From Candidatus Tectimicrobiota bacterium (lineage in GTDB: Bacteria; Tectomicrobia; Entotheonellia; Entotheonellales; Entotheonellaceae): 64,000 nucleotides of DNA. The translations under genes and the position numbers were made by a program. This document shows positions 41,954 to 51,165 of the stretch, piece by piece. Position 1 is the first letter of the stretch. Each line of letters opens with the position of its first letter. Under the pieces are notes generated by a model. It did no database searches. It was not told the DNA's origin and worked only from the letters and a program-made list of their open reading frames with translations. The stretch spans positions 186,001 to 250,000 of the forward strand of contig BPKO01000003.1 of assembly GCA_026005175.1 (NCBI GenBank), in the 5' to 3' direction.

Positions 41954-43363
41954 ATGGATAAAGCCCGACTCGTTTCCGAACTGGCCGCCATCGTTCCGGC
42001 CCCCATCGTCACTGCGCCTGAAGAGCTCCTCGTCTACGAGTGCGACGGCAATACCCTCGACAAGGCGCAGCCCGATGTGGTGGTCTTCCCCACCACCAGT
42101 GAGCAGGTCGCGGCCATCGTCAGGCTGGCCAACCAATACCAGGTGCCGTTTGTGGCCCGCGGTGCCGGCACCGGGCTGAGCGGCGGGGCCCTGGCCCTCC
42201 ACGGCGGTATCATCATCGAGATGTGCCGCATGAACAAGATCTGGGAAGTCGACTACGTCAACCAGCGCGCGGTGGTCGGCCCTGGCCTGGTCAACCTGCA
42301 CCTTTCTTTGGCAGTGGCCGACGCTGGCTACTTCTACGCTCCCGATCCTTCTAGCCAGGGCTCCTGCACGATCGGCGGCAACGTGGCGGAAAACTCCGGG
42401 GGCCCGCATACCCTCAAGTACGGCGTCACCACCAACCACGTGCTGGGCCTGGAGGTGGTGCTTCCCAACGGGGACCTCGTCCACTTCGGCGGCGCCACCC
42501 TCGACACCCCCGGCTACGACCTCACCGGTCTCTTTGTCGGCTCGGAAGGCACCTTTGGCATTGCCACCAAAGTCACCGTGCAGCTGCTGCGCAAGCCCGA
42601 AGCGGTGAAGACCATCCTGGCCGCCTTTGCCACGGTGGCCGACGCCAGCAACGCGGTGAGCGGCATCATCGGGGCCGGCCTCATCCCCGGCGCCCTGGAG
42701 ATGATGGACCACCTCACCATTCAGGCGGTGGAAGCCTTTACCGGCGCTGGATTGCCGCTTGATGCCGGCGCCGTGCTGCTCATCGAACTCGACGGCATCG
42801 CCGAGGGCATGGAAGAAGACGCTGCCCGCGTGGTGGCCATCTGCCAGCAGCACGGCTGCCGCCAGGTGCGGGTGGCCAAAGACGAAGCAGAGCGCGCCCT
42901 GCTGTGGAAAGGGAGAAAGCAGGCCTTTGGCGCCATGGGCCGCCTGAGCCCCAACTACTACACGCACGACGGCGTCATCCCCCGCACCCGCCTGCCCGAA
43001 GCCCTCGAGCGCATCCAGGCCATCGGCAAGAAGTACGGGTTGCGCATCGCCAACGTCTTTCATGCCGGCGACGGCAACCTCCATCCCCTGGTCCTTTACG
43101 ACGAGCGCAACCCCGAGGAAGTAACGCGCGTCATGCAGGCCGGCGAAGAGATCCTGCGCACCTGCGTCGAGCTGGGCGGGGCGCTCACCGGCGAGCACGG
43201 CATCGGGATGGAAAAACGCGACTGCATGCCCTGGCTGTTTACCGAGGACGACCTGGAAATTATGCACCGCGTGCGCCAGGTGTTTAACCCGCACCAGCTG
43301 TGCAACCCGGGCAAAGTCTCTACCCCTGCGCGGCAAGTGCCGCTGTGGCGCGGTGACCCATGA
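41954..43363 (+). CDS. glcD: Glycolate oxidase FAD subunit GlcD
   Basis: A 469-residue FAD-linked oxidase (vanillyl-alcohol-oxidase fold). The FAD-binding part has 'VVVFPTTSEQVAAIVRLANQ', 'VARGAGTGLSGGALAL' and 'GGNVAENSGGPHTLKYGVTT'. The C-terminal domain ends with 'ALTGEHGIGMEKRDCM' and 'FNPHQLCNPGK'. It oxidises a 2-hydroxy acid (glycolate or D-lactate) and passes electrons to GlcF. GGGAGG precedes the ATG. GlcE and GlcF follow, so this is the catalytic subunit of a three-part complex. Confidence 0.92.
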   Translation: MDKARLVSELAAIVPAPIVTAPEELLVYECDGNTLDKAQPDVVVFPTTSEQVAAIVRLANQYQVPFVARGAGTGLSGGALALHGGIIIEMCRMNKIWEVDYVNQRAVVGPGLVNLHLSLAVADAGYFYAPDPSSQGSCTIGGNVAENSGGPHTLKYGVTTNHVLGLEVVLPNGDLVHFGGATLDTPGYDLTGLFVGSEGTFGIATKVTVQLLRKPEAVKTILAAFATVADASNAVSGIIGAGLIPGALEMMDHLTIQAVEAFTGAGLPLDAGAVLLIELDGIAEGMEEDAARVVAICQQHGCRQVRVAKDEAERALLWKGRKQAFGAMGRLSPNYYTHDGVIPRTRLPEALERIQAIGKKYGLRIANVFHAGDGNLHPLVLYDERNPEEVTRVMQAGEEILRTCVELGGALTGEHGIGMEKRDCMPWLFTEDDLEIMHRVRQVFNPHQLCNPGKVSTPARQVPLWRGDP

Positions 43364-43413
43364 GGACCTGGAAGCAGCCCAGCAGGCTGCCCGCGACGCC
43401 CTAAAGGAGGCCC

Positions 43414-44784
43414 ATGTGCGCGCGTGACGGCCTGGTGCCGGCCCTGCAAGCCATTGTGGGGCCTGAAGCGCTGCTTGCCGAAGAGGCCGCTGCCCCCTAC
43501 GCCATCGAAGGGGTGGCCCCCAAAGCGGTGGTGTTCCCCGAGGAGGAGGCACAGGTGGCCGAAGTGCTGCGCGTTGCCGACGCCCACGGGGCGAGCGTGT
43601 TTCCGCGCGGTGGCGGCAGCCACATGGACCTGGGCTACCCGCCGGTCCAGGTGGACGTGGTCCTCTGCCTGGAGCGGCTCTCCCGCCACCTTGCCTACGT
43701 GCCGGCCGACCTTACCACCACCGTGCAGGCGGGCATGCGCCTGGCCGACTTGCAGCAGCGGCTGCGGCAGGAAGGGCAGTTTTTGGCCCTTGACCCGCCG
43801 GCGCGAGAGCTCACCACGCTGGGCGGCATGGTGGCCGCCAACCTGAGCGGGCCGCGCCGCCTGCTCTACGGCACCGCCCGCGACATGGTGCTGGGCACGG
43901 CGGTGATCACCGTCGAAGGCAAGCGCGCCAAAGCCGGCGGCCGCGTGGTCAAAAACGTCACCGGCTACGACCTCAACAAGCTCTACATCGGCTCCTTGGG
44001 CACCCTGGCGGTGATCGTCGAGCTGACGTTCAAGCTCTACCCGCTGCCGCCCGGCGAGCATACGGTGGGCATTGCGGTGGCCCACCACAAGGACCTCTTG
44101 CCCATTTTGCAAGCCCTGCGGCAGACGCCCTTGCGCCTCAACAGCCTGGAGCTGCTCAACGGTGCCGCCATCGACTTTCTGGCAGCGCGCAGTGGGGTAC
44201 CCGCCCCGCAGACGCCCTACTTGGTGCTGGCTCGGGTAGAAGGCACCCCGGCGGTGACCCGGCAGCAGCAGGAAAAAATCGCCACTGCCCTGCGCCGCTT
44301 GCCGCTGCACCGCAGCTGCCAGCTGCTTACCTGGGAACCCGCGCAGCAGGGGCGCCTGTGGCAGGAGATCGAGGAGTTTCCCTCCAGTGTCTATGCGCAG
44401 GCGCCGCAGAGCGCGGTGTGCAAGGTGAGCGTGCTCATGTCGGCGCTGCCGGCGTTGTTTGCCACCCTTCAGGAAGCGGAGGGCCACGCTGGGCAGGGCT
44501 GGCCGGCGCTGGCTCATGCCGGCAGCGGGATTGCCTACGTCAGTCTTACCGCGCCACCCCTGGCCGACCCGGTGGCCGAACTGGTGCAGCAGCTGCACGC
44601 CTTCGACCGTCAGGTGACGGCCCTCGGCGGGTACCGGGTGCTGCTGCACGCGCCGGTGGCGGTGAAGCAGCGCTGCCAGGTGTGGGGCCCCCCGCGCGAT
44701 GACTTTCCCCTCATGCAGGCCCTCAAAGCGGCTTTTGACCCCCGCCGGCGCCTGAATCCCGGACGCTTCATCGGAGGACTGTAA
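43414..44784 (+). CDS. glcE: Glycolate oxidase FAD-binding subunit GlcE
   Basis: A 456-residue FAD-binding subunit. It shares the GlcD fold but has 'VFPRGGGSHMDLGYPP', 'TTLGGMVAANLSGPRRLLYG' and 'AKAGGRVVKNVTGYDLNKLY', all typical of GlcE. It is needed with GlcD and GlcF for activity. AAAGGAGG lies before the ATG, 50 bp after glcD; glcF begins 4 nt after its stop. Confidence 0.9.
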   Translation: MCARDGLVPALQAIVGPEALLAEEAAAPYAIEGVAPKAVVFPEEEAQVAEVLRVADAHGASVFPRGGGSHMDLGYPPVQVDVVLCLERLSRHLAYVPADLTTTVQAGMRLADLQQRLRQEGQFLALDPPARELTTLGGMVAANLSGPRRLLYGTARDMVLGTAVITVEGKRAKAGGRVVKNVTGYDLNKLYIGSLGTLAVIVELTFKLYPLPPGEHTVGIAVAHHKDLLPILQALRQTPLRLNSLELLNGAAIDFLAARSGVPAPQTPYLVLARVEGTPAVTRQQQEKIATALRRLPLHRSCQLLTWEPAQQGRLWQEIEEFPSSVYAQAPQSAVCKVSVLMSALPALFATLQEAEGHAGQGWPALAHAGSGIAYVSLTAPPLADPVAELVQQLHAFDRQVTALGGYRVLLHAPVAVKQRCQVWGPPRDDFPLMQALKAAFDPRRRLNPGRFIGGL

Positions 44785-44788
44785 GGCC

Positions 44789-46105
44789 ATGGCCACTGCC
44801 ACCGCGCTGCCCATGTTTGACGAGCGCGAGCGTCCCCCGCGCGAGAAAATCACCGCCTGCGTGCACTGCGGCCTGTGCCTTGACAAGTGTCCCACGTACC
44901 GCCTGCTGGGGACGGAGATGGATTCGCCCCGCGGGCGCATTTACCTCATCAAGGCGGTAAGCGAGGGACGCCTGGCCATGACCCCGAGCTTTGTCGAGCA
45001 CATGTACCTGTGCCTCGAGTGCCGCGCCTGCGAAACCGCTTGCCCCTCGGGCGTCGAGTTTGGCAGCCTCATGGAGCTGGCGCGGGCGCAAATCGAGCGC
45101 CACGTGCCTCGGCCCTGGTGGCAGCGGCTGCTGCGATGGCTGGTCTTTGACGAGCTCTTCCCTTACCCCTGGCGTATGGAGCAGCTTTGCCACTTGCTGC
45201 GCGGCTACCAGCGCTTGGGGGTGCAGACCCTGGTGCGCCGCCTGCGCCTGCTGGCCCTGCTGCCGGCACGCCTTCGGCGCATGGAAGCCATGCTCCCGCC
45301 TGTGCCCAAGCGGCCTTTTACCCGCAGCGTGCCGCCGTGGCTGCCGGCGCGACCGCCACGGCAGCACCGCGTGGCCCTGTTCAGCGGCTGTGTCATGAAC
45401 CTCTTCTTCCCCGACGTGCACGAGGCCACGGTGCGGGTCCTGCAGGCCAACGGCTGTGAGGTGTGGGTTGCCCCGCAGCAGGTTTGCTGCGGCGCCTTGC
45501 ACGTGCATGCCGGGGAGCGCGAGCAGGCCAAGCGGCTGGCCCGCCGCAACATCCTGGTTTTCGAGCGCCAGGAGGTGGACGCGATCATCAACAACGCTGC
45601 CGGCTGTGGTGCCCACCTCAAGACTTACGGGGAACTGCTGGCTGACGACCCCGACTTTGCCGAGCGCGCCCACCACTTCAGCGCCAAGGTGCAGGACATC
45701 GCCGAGTTCCTGGCCCGCACGCCGCTGCGCGGCCCACTGGCGCCCCTGCGCCAGCGGGTGGCTTACGACGATCCGTGCCACTTGCTCCACGCCCAGCGCA
45801 TCGGCGAGCAACCGCGCCGGCTGCTGCGCCAGATCCCGGAACTGGAGCTGGTGCCGGTGACCGATGCCGATTTTTGCTGCGGCGCGGCTGGCATTTACAA
45901 CCTCACGCACCCGGAGGTGTCGCAGCGCCTCCTGGAGCAGAAAATCGCCCACCTGGTGGCGGCCAAGCCTGACGTTGTTGCCACCGGCAATGTGGGCTGC
46001 ATCTTGCAGCTGCAGGCCGGTATGCAGCAAGCCGGCCTTGCCATCCCGGTGGTCCACCCCGTGACCTTGCTCGCCCGGGCCTACGAGGCAGCGGGCACGG
46101 GGTAG
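44789..46105 (+). CDS. glcF: Glycolate oxidase iron-sulfur subunit GlcF
   Basis: A 438-residue protein with two 4Fe-4S ferredoxin motifs, 'CVHCGLCLDKCPTY' and 'CLECRACETACPSG'. Two CCG domains follow ('QVCCGALHVHAGE', 'DFCCGAAGIYNLTHPEV'), with additional conserved Gly/Cys in 'NAAGCGAHL' and 'GNVGCILQL'. It carries electrons from GlcDE to the quinone pool at the membrane. It starts 4 nt after glcE, so it is strongly coupled. Confidence 0.92.
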   Translation: MATATALPMFDERERPPREKITACVHCGLCLDKCPTYRLLGTEMDSPRGRIYLIKAVSEGRLAMTPSFVEHMYLCLECRACETACPSGVEFGSLMELARAQIERHVPRPWWQRLLRWLVFDELFPYPWRMEQLCHLLRGYQRLGVQTLVRRLRLLALLPARLRRMEAMLPPVPKRPFTRSVPPWLPARPPRQHRVALFSGCVMNLFFPDVHEATVRVLQANGCEVWVAPQQVCCGALHVHAGEREQAKRLARRNILVFERQEVDAIINNAAGCGAHLKTYGELLADDPDFAERAHHFSAKVQDIAEFLARTPLRGPLAPLRQRVAYDDPCHLLHAQRIGEQPRRLLRQIPELELVPVTDADFCCGAAGIYNLTHPEVSQRLLEQKIAHLVAAKPDVVATGNVGCILQLQAGMQQAGLAIPVVHPVTLLARAYEAAGTG

Positions 46106-46129
46106 CGCCGGCCAGTGCGGAACCCGACC

Positions 46130-48064
46130 ATGCCTGCCCCGGGGCGGCCGGTGGCCATCGATACCGACCCGGGCGTCGACGATGCCCTGGCGCTCATGCT
46201 GGCGCTGCGCTCGCCGGAGCTGCGGGTGGAGCTGATTACCACCGTGGCCGGCAACGTGCCGGTGACCACGGCCACGGCCAACGTGCTGCGCCTGCTGGCC
46301 CTGCTTGCCCCAGCGCGCTGGCCGCCCGTGGCCCAGGGCGCGGCGCGTCCCCTGCGCTATCCCTTGCACACGGCCCTTGACGTGCACGGCCCCGACGGCC
46401 TGGGCGGGATCACCGCGCTGCGGCAAGACGATGGCCAGCCGCGTTACCCGCTGCCTTCCCAGCCGCGGCCTTCCCGCCAGGCGGTGAGCCGGCTCGTGGA
46501 GCTGGTGGCGCGCTACCGCGGCGAGCTTACCCTCATCGCCCTGGGACCGCTGACCAACATTGCCCGCGCCATCCAGCGCGCCCCTGACACGATGCGCACC
46601 TTGGGCCAGCTGGTGATCATGGGCGGCGCCATCGGCGTGCCGGGCAACGTGACGCCAGCAGCCGAGTTCAACGTCTTCGTCGATCCCCACGCCGCCGAGG
46701 TGGTCCTGGGGGCCGGCATTCCGACCCTGCTGGTGCCCCTCGACGTCACCCGCCAGGTGCGCCTCACCCATGCCTTCCTGGAGCGCGCAGGGCGTGGCAG
46801 CCGACTGGCGCAGGCGGTGCGGGATCTGACCCGGGCGCTGCTGCGGCGCGAGCCTGAAGGGCTGCCCCTGCACGACCCCCTGGCGGTGGCCGTGGCCCTC
46901 GATCCCTCGCTGGTTTGCACTCAGGTCCTGCCCCTGGGGGTAGAAACCCGCGGGCAGCTCACGCGCGGCATGACGATTGCCGACCGCCGCACGCCGCCAC
47001 GCCGGGAGACCGCTCTGCCCCAGATTCGCGTCGCCCTCGACGTCGACGCCGAGCGCGCCCTGGCGCTGTTCGCTGCCCGGGTGCTGCGCCCGTCGCGCCG
47101 GCCGCCACCGGCCGCGGCGGCCCGCGTTACGGTGGTGGGCAGCGCCAACCTCGACTACACCGTGGTGGCCCCCCACCTGCCCGCCGCGGGCGAAACGGTG
47201 CTGGGCCGCAAGGGGCAGATGGCATACGGCGGCAAAGGCGCCAACCAGGCGGTGGCAGCCAAGCGGGCCGGGGCCGAGGTGGTCTTGGTGGCCAAGCTGG
47301 GGCAAGACCCTGCCGGCCAGGATTACGTCCGCTACCTGCGCCACAGCGGCCTCAACACCGCCGGCCTGCGCCAGGACCCTGCCCGTCCCACGGGGATGGC
47401 CCTGATCACCGTCGACCGCCACGGTCAGAACCAGATCGCCGTGGCCCCGGGGGCCAATGCGGCGCTTGCCCCCACCGACCTCGAGGAATTGCGGCCGCTG
47501 CTGACCTCTGGCCGGGTGCTGCTGGTGCAGCTCGAGACCCCCTTGCCCACGGTGACCGCCGCCCTGCGCGTGGCCAAAGAGGCCGGCATGTACACCCTCC
47601 TCAACCCGGCGCCGGCACGGCGCCTGCCCGCTGCGCTCGCCCCGCTCGTCGACCTCCTGGTGCCCAACCGCGGCGAAGCCGCCACCCTGTGCGGACTGGC
47701 CACCGAGACGCTGCAACAGGCAGCGCAGGCCGCCCTGGCCCTGCGCCGCGCCGGCTTTGCCACGGTGGTCATCACCCTGGGCGCCGATGGCCTGGTGTAC
47801 ACCGAGGGGGACGGCGTCTTTTGGCTGCCGGCCCTGCCGGTGCCGGTGCGCGACACCACGGCGGCAGGGGACACGTTTGTGGGCTACCTGGCCTGGGGAC
47901 TGGCGGCAGGGTGGCCGCTGCGAGACGCCCTGCCGCTCGCCAATGCGGCCGCTGCCCTCGCCGTGACCCGCGTGGGGGCGCAGCCGGCAATTCCCTGGCG
48001 CGACGAAGCCGAGCGCCTGCGGTGGCGGCATGCTGCCGCGCAGCGCCCCCAGCGCCTGCAGTGA
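46130..48064 (+). CDS. Nucleoside hydrolase-ribokinase fusion protein
   Basis: A 644-residue two-domain enzyme. Residues about 1-315 are an inosine-uridine nucleoside hydrolase: 'VAIDTDPGVDDALALMLALR' holds the Ca-binding Asp cluster, with 'LIALGPLTNIARAI' and 'VIMGGAIGVPGN' further on and 'LHDPLAVAVALDP' near the end. Residues about 325-640 are a PfkB-family ribokinase: 'VTVVGSANLDYTVVAPHLPA', 'YGGKGANQAVAAKRAG', 'LNPAPARRLP' and the catalytic base in 'DTTAAGDTFVGYL' (Ala replaces the usual first Gly of GAGD). One chain would release ribose from a nucleoside and phosphorylate it. The start is ATG 46130, or GTG 46115. No frame change separates the halves. Confidence 0.88.
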   Translation: MPAPGRPVAIDTDPGVDDALALMLALRSPELRVELITTVAGNVPVTTATANVLRLLALLAPARWPPVAQGAARPLRYPLHTALDVHGPDGLGGITALRQDDGQPRYPLPSQPRPSRQAVSRLVELVARYRGELTLIALGPLTNIARAIQRAPDTMRTLGQLVIMGGAIGVPGNVTPAAEFNVFVDPHAAEVVLGAGIPTLLVPLDVTRQVRLTHAFLERAGRGSRLAQAVRDLTRALLRREPEGLPLHDPLAVAVALDPSLVCTQVLPLGVETRGQLTRGMTIADRRTPPRRETALPQIRVALDVDAERALALFAARVLRPSRRPPPAAAARVTVVGSANLDYTVVAPHLPAAGETVLGRKGQMAYGGKGANQAVAAKRAGAEVVLVAKLGQDPAGQDYVRYLRHSGLNTAGLRQDPARPTGMALITVDRHGQNQIAVAPGANAALAPTDLEELRPLLTSGRVLLVQLETPLPTVTAALRVAKEAGMYTLLNPAPARRLPAALAPLVDLLVPNRGEAATLCGLATETLQQAAQAALALRRAGFATVVITLGADGLVYTEGDGVFWLPALPVPVRDTTAAGDTFVGYLAWGLAAGWPLRDALPLANAAAALAVTRVGAQPAIPWRDEAERLRWRHAAAQRPQRLQ

Positions 48065-48173
48065 CGTTGCCCCTGCGCGACTTGCGCGTTAGAATGGAGA
48101 AGCACGGGCTGCGCGTGTCCTGTTCTCTTGCCGGCGCCGCGGTGGCCTTCCTCTTTGCCTGGATACCGGTGGC

Positions 48174-48803
48174 GTGCTTGATCTCTTTGCCGATCACTCG
48201 GCAGCCGTCCTGTACGGGCTGCTTTTTCTTCTCCTGGTGCTCTGCGGCGCCGGATTCCCCATGGCCGAAGAGCTCATTTTGCTGGCAGGGGGGGTCTTGG
48301 TGGCCGCCGGCGTGCTCCACCCCCTGCTGATGCTGCTGAGCACCTTTCTGGGCGTGCTGGCCGGAGACTTGCTGCTTTTTTGGCTGGGCCGGCATCTTGT
48401 GGCGCGGCTGGCCCGGCTCTCTTGGATACAGCGCTGGCTGCTGCCCGAGCGGCTGGCCCTGGCCCAGGCGTTCTTTGCCCGCCACGGCAACAAGGCCGTG
48501 TTTTTGGCCCGCTTCGTCGCCGGCTTGCGGGCCCCCGTCTTTTTGCTTGCCGGGGCCACCGCCATGTCTCCCTGGCACTTCGCAAGCACCGACTTGCTGG
48601 CAAGCGTGCTGTTCGTGCCGGCCGTTTGCTTTCTTGGCTACGTCTTTGCCGACCGCTTCGAGCTTGTGGCGTTTTGGTTCCGCAGCGTTGAGCGCGGTGT
48701 GCTGACCCTGCTGGCCCTAGCCGCCCTCGGCTGGGGGCTGCGGGAGCTGTACGGCCGGCGGCGCCGCAAGCGCCTTCCCCCTTCGCCACCTGCAAAACCC
48801 TGA
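48174..48803 (+). CDS. DedA-family membrane protein
   Basis: A 209-residue DedA/SNARE-associated membrane protein. The re-entrant region 'LCGAGFPMAEELILLAGGVL' and the second motif 'FLARFVAGLRAPVFLLAGAT', with the conserved Arg and Pro, identify the family, which acts in undecaprenyl-phosphate or lipid flipping. Several hydrophobic spans are present, and the C-terminal tail is basic ('GRRRRKRLPPSPP'). The start is GTG at 48174. It converges on the epimerase with 4 bp between stops. Confidence 0.85.
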   Translation: MLDLFADHSAAVLYGLLFLLLVLCGAGFPMAEELILLAGGVLVAAGVLHPLLMLLSTFLGVLAGDLLLFWLGRHLVARLARLSWIQRWLLPERLALAQAFFARHGNKAVFLARFVAGLRAPVFLLAGATAMSPWHFASTDLLASVLFVPAVCFLGYVFADRFELVAFWFRSVERGVLTLLALAALGWGLRELYGRRRRKRLPPSPPAKP

Positions 48804-48807
48804 AGGC

Positions 48808-49785
48808 TTACAACCACCCGGCAGTGCGGTACCAGCGCAGGGTTTCGGCAATGCCCTCGGCCAGGGAAACGCGCGGGGCATAGCCAAACGTCTGGCGGGC
48901 TTTGCTGCTGTCGCAAAGCCAGTAAGGCTGTAGCCGTTCGCGCAGGTTGGCGCCGCTCAGCACGCTCGGGCGCCGGCGCAGGCGCGCCCAGCAGGCCGCT
49001 CCTTCGACAGCGGCCAGGGCCAGCGCGTAGGGCACCACGAGGCGGCGCAGGCGCGTGCCCAGCTGCTGGGCGATGGCTTCGCCCAGGGCTTGCCAGGTGC
49101 TGGCCTGGCCGCCCAGAAAGAAGACCTCTCCCCAGGCCTGCGGGCTGGCGGCCGCCGCCAGCAGGCCCTGCACCACGTCCTGCACGAAGCAAAGGTCGAA
49201 GTGCAGCGTCTGCCGGCCGATGCAGGGCAGGACACCGCGCTTAACGGCGCGGAAGAGGGGGAGGAAGTCGGTATCGCCGGGACCGTACACGGCGCTGGGG
49301 CGCAGCACCATCACCCGCTGGTAGCTGCGGCAGGCCAGCACCGCTTCTTCGGCACGGCGCTTGCTCGCGCCATAGGGCCCTGCGGGGCGAGGTGGGTCGC
49401 TTTCCTTAAGCGGCACGCCGCGAGGACTGGGACCGGCAGCGGCGATGCTGCTCACGTAGAGCAGCGCCGGCGGGGGCGCAGGCAGGGCAGCGCAGGCGGC
49501 CAGCACGCGCTGCGTGCCGCCGTAGTTGACACGGTCGTAGTCGGCGGCGGTGCGCGCTTTGGTGGCTCCGGCCAGGTGGAACACCACTTCTATCCCCTCT
49601 AGGGCGCGGCGCAGCGCCGCCGCGTCGTCCAGGCTCCCGACGCAGTACTCGACAGGATACATCGCCAGGGGCCGGCGGTCGCTGGTGGGGCGCACCAGGC
49701 AGCGCACCTGCCAACCGGCGGCGACCAGCGCCGCCACCAGGTGGCGGCCAATGAAGCCGGTGGCGCCGGTGACCAAAGCGCGCAT
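48808..49785 (-). CDS. NAD-dependent epimerase/dehydratase-type short-chain dehydrogenase
   Basis: A 325-residue extended SDR. The cofactor motif is 'ALVTGATGFIGRHLVAALVA'; 'VVFHLAGATKARTAADYDRV' follows; the catalytic Tyr-Lys is in 'GPYGASKRRAEEAVL', with the Ser in 'LLYVSSIAAAG'. It resembles lipid- and steroid-type 3-ketoreductases more than sugar epimerases. It is divergent from a serine-palmitoyltransferase-like gene. In bacteria making ceramides, a reductase of this family (CerR) is found near spt, so a 3-ketosphinganine or ceramide reductase role is a reasonable inference. Confidence 0.85.
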   Translation of the reverse strand: MRALVTGATGFIGRHLVAALVAAGWQVRCLVRPTSDRRPLAMYPVEYCVGSLDDAAALRRALEGIEVVFHLAGATKARTAADYDRVNYGGTQRVLAACAALPAPPPALLYVSSIAAAGPSPRGVPLKESDPPRPAGPYGASKRRAEEAVLACRSYQRVMVLRPSAVYGPGDTDFLPLFRAVKRGVLPCIGRQTLHFDLCFVQDVVQGLLAAAASPQAWGEVFFLGGQASTWQALGEAIAQQLGTRLRRLVVPYALALAAVEGAACWARLRRRPSVLSGANLRERLQPYWLCDSSKARQTFGYAPRVSLAEGIAETLRWYRTAGWL

Positions 49786-49841
49786 CGGGACTCTTGCGCC
49801 TCCCTAGGTCAGCCTCTTGGCGGGCAAGACACGAAAAGGCA

Positions 49842-49870
49842 TTGACAAGCAAAATCCTAACGCATAAGAT
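49842..49870 (+). promoter_or_regulatory. Strong sigma-70 promoter of the oxoamine synthase gene
   Basis: TTGACA (49842-49847), a 17-bp spacer and TAAGAT (49865-49870) form a near-consensus promoter, 111 bp before the ATG at 49981. The long leader holds nothing recognisable except GGAGGAGAG about 25-35 nt before the start. Confidence 0.75.
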
Positions 49871-49980
49871 ACCTGCCCGCAGGGGCAGAAGTCGGTACCG
49901 AACAGCGGTGTAGGCAGTCGGCGGGAGGGTTCGTCAGGCTGCCTCGGAGGAGAGCCACGCTTCAGGCGGAGTAAAGCCCC

Positions 49981-51165
49981 ATGAAACTCCTTGACAAGTG
50001 CCGCAATTTTACGGAGGCGACCATCGCCCGGCAACAGGGTTGGTACCCCTACTTCAAGGTCGTCGAGTCCGAACAGGGTGCCGAGGTGATCGTCGAGGGC
50101 CGCCGCATGATCATGATCGGCTCCAACAACTACCTCGGCCTGACTAGCCATCCGAAAGTCAAAGAAGCGGCGATCAACGCGATCAAGAAGTACGGCACGG
50201 GTTGTACGGGCTCGCGCTACCTCAACGGCACTCTGGCGCTGCACGAGGAGGCCGAGGCGCGGCTGGCCAAGTTCATGCAGCGCGAGGCCGCCTTGCTCTT
50301 CAGCACCGGCTACCAGACCAACCTGGGCACCATCTCGGCGCTGGTAGGCAAAGGGGACTTTGTCATCACCGACCGTCAGGACCACGCCAGCATCATCGAC
50401 GGCTGCCGGCTGTCGTTTGGCAAGATGCTCAAGTTTCGGCACAACGACGTCGAGGACCTGGAGCGCATCCTGCGCCACCTTGGCCCCGAGGCCGGCAAAA
50501 TGGTGGTGGTCGACGGGGTCTTCAGCATGGAGGGGAGCATTGCCAACCTTCCCGCCATTGCCGCCCTGTGCCAGGAGTACCGGGCGGTGCTGGTGGTCGA
50601 CGACGCCCATGCCATCGGCGTGCTGGGCCAACACGGCCGCGGCACTGGCGAGCACTTTGGCCTCGAGCACGCCGTGGACATCGCCATGGGCACCTTCAGC
50701 AAGTCCTTTGCTTCCATGGGCGGCTTCATTGCCACCGACTTCGAGATCATCGACTACATCAAGCACCACTCGCGCCCCCTCATCTTCAGCGCCAGCATGG
50801 CGCCGGCCAACGTGGCGGCGGTGATCGCCGCCCTTGACATCATCGAGCAGGAGCCCGAGCGCCGTGAGTGGCTGTGGCGCAACGCCAACCACCTGCGCAA
50901 CGGCCTCAAAGCGCTCGGCTTCAATACCGGCAACAGCGCCACCCCCATCATCCCGGTGATTCTGGGCGACGACATGCTGACCTTTCGCTTCTGGCGGGAG
51001 CTCTTCGAGCGCGGCGTCTTCACCAACCCGGCAGTGCGGCAAGCCGTCGCCCCAGGGTGTGCCTTGCTGCGCACCAGCGTCATTGCCACCCACACCCCGG
51101 CCCACATCGACCGCGTGCTCGAGGTCTTTGCCGAGGTGGGGCGCAAGCTGGGGGTGATCCCCTAA
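49981..51165 (+). CDS. Alpha-oxoamine synthase, serine palmitoyltransferase-like
   Basis: A 394-residue PLP enzyme of the alpha-oxoamine synthase family (8-amino-7-oxononanoate synthase, glycine C-acetyltransferase, serine palmitoyltransferase). The N-terminal 'GWYPYFKVVESEQGAEVIVE' and 'MIMIGSNNYLGLTSHPKVKE' resemble bacterial serine palmitoyltransferases more than BioF or Kbl. The active site is complete: 'DRQDHASIIDGCRLS', 'VVDDAHAIGVLG' and the PLP Lys in 'MGTFSKSFASMGGF'. No bio or tdh genes adjoin it; a lipid-type SDR is divergent. Sphingolipid-base synthesis is therefore the favoured inference. Its stop overlaps the convergent thiL stop. Confidence 0.82.
   Translation: MKLLDKCRNFTEATIARQQGWYPYFKVVESEQGAEVIVEGRRMIMIGSNNYLGLTSHPKVKEAAINAIKKYGTGCTGSRYLNGTLALHEEAEARLAKFMQREAALLFSTGYQTNLGTISALVGKGDFVITDRQDHASIIDGCRLSFGKMLKFRHNDVEDLERILRHLGPEAGKMVVVDGVFSMEGSIANLPAIAALCQEYRAVLVVDDAHAIGVLGQHGRGTGEHFGLEHAVDIAMGTFSKSFASMGGFIATDFEIIDYIKHHSRPLIFSASMAPANVAAVIAALDIIEQEPERREWLWRNANHLRNGLKALGFNTGNSATPIIPVILGDDMLTFRFWRELFERGVFTNPAVRQAVAPGCALLRTSVIATHTPAHIDRVLEVFAEVGRKLGVIP

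Noticed and set aside
44768-48031. 1087-codon minus-strand open frame opposite glcF and the hydrolase-kinase fusion
   Set aside because: The sense strand is fully explained by two recognised proteins; the antisense translation is Gly/Gln/His/Arg-rich without motifs.
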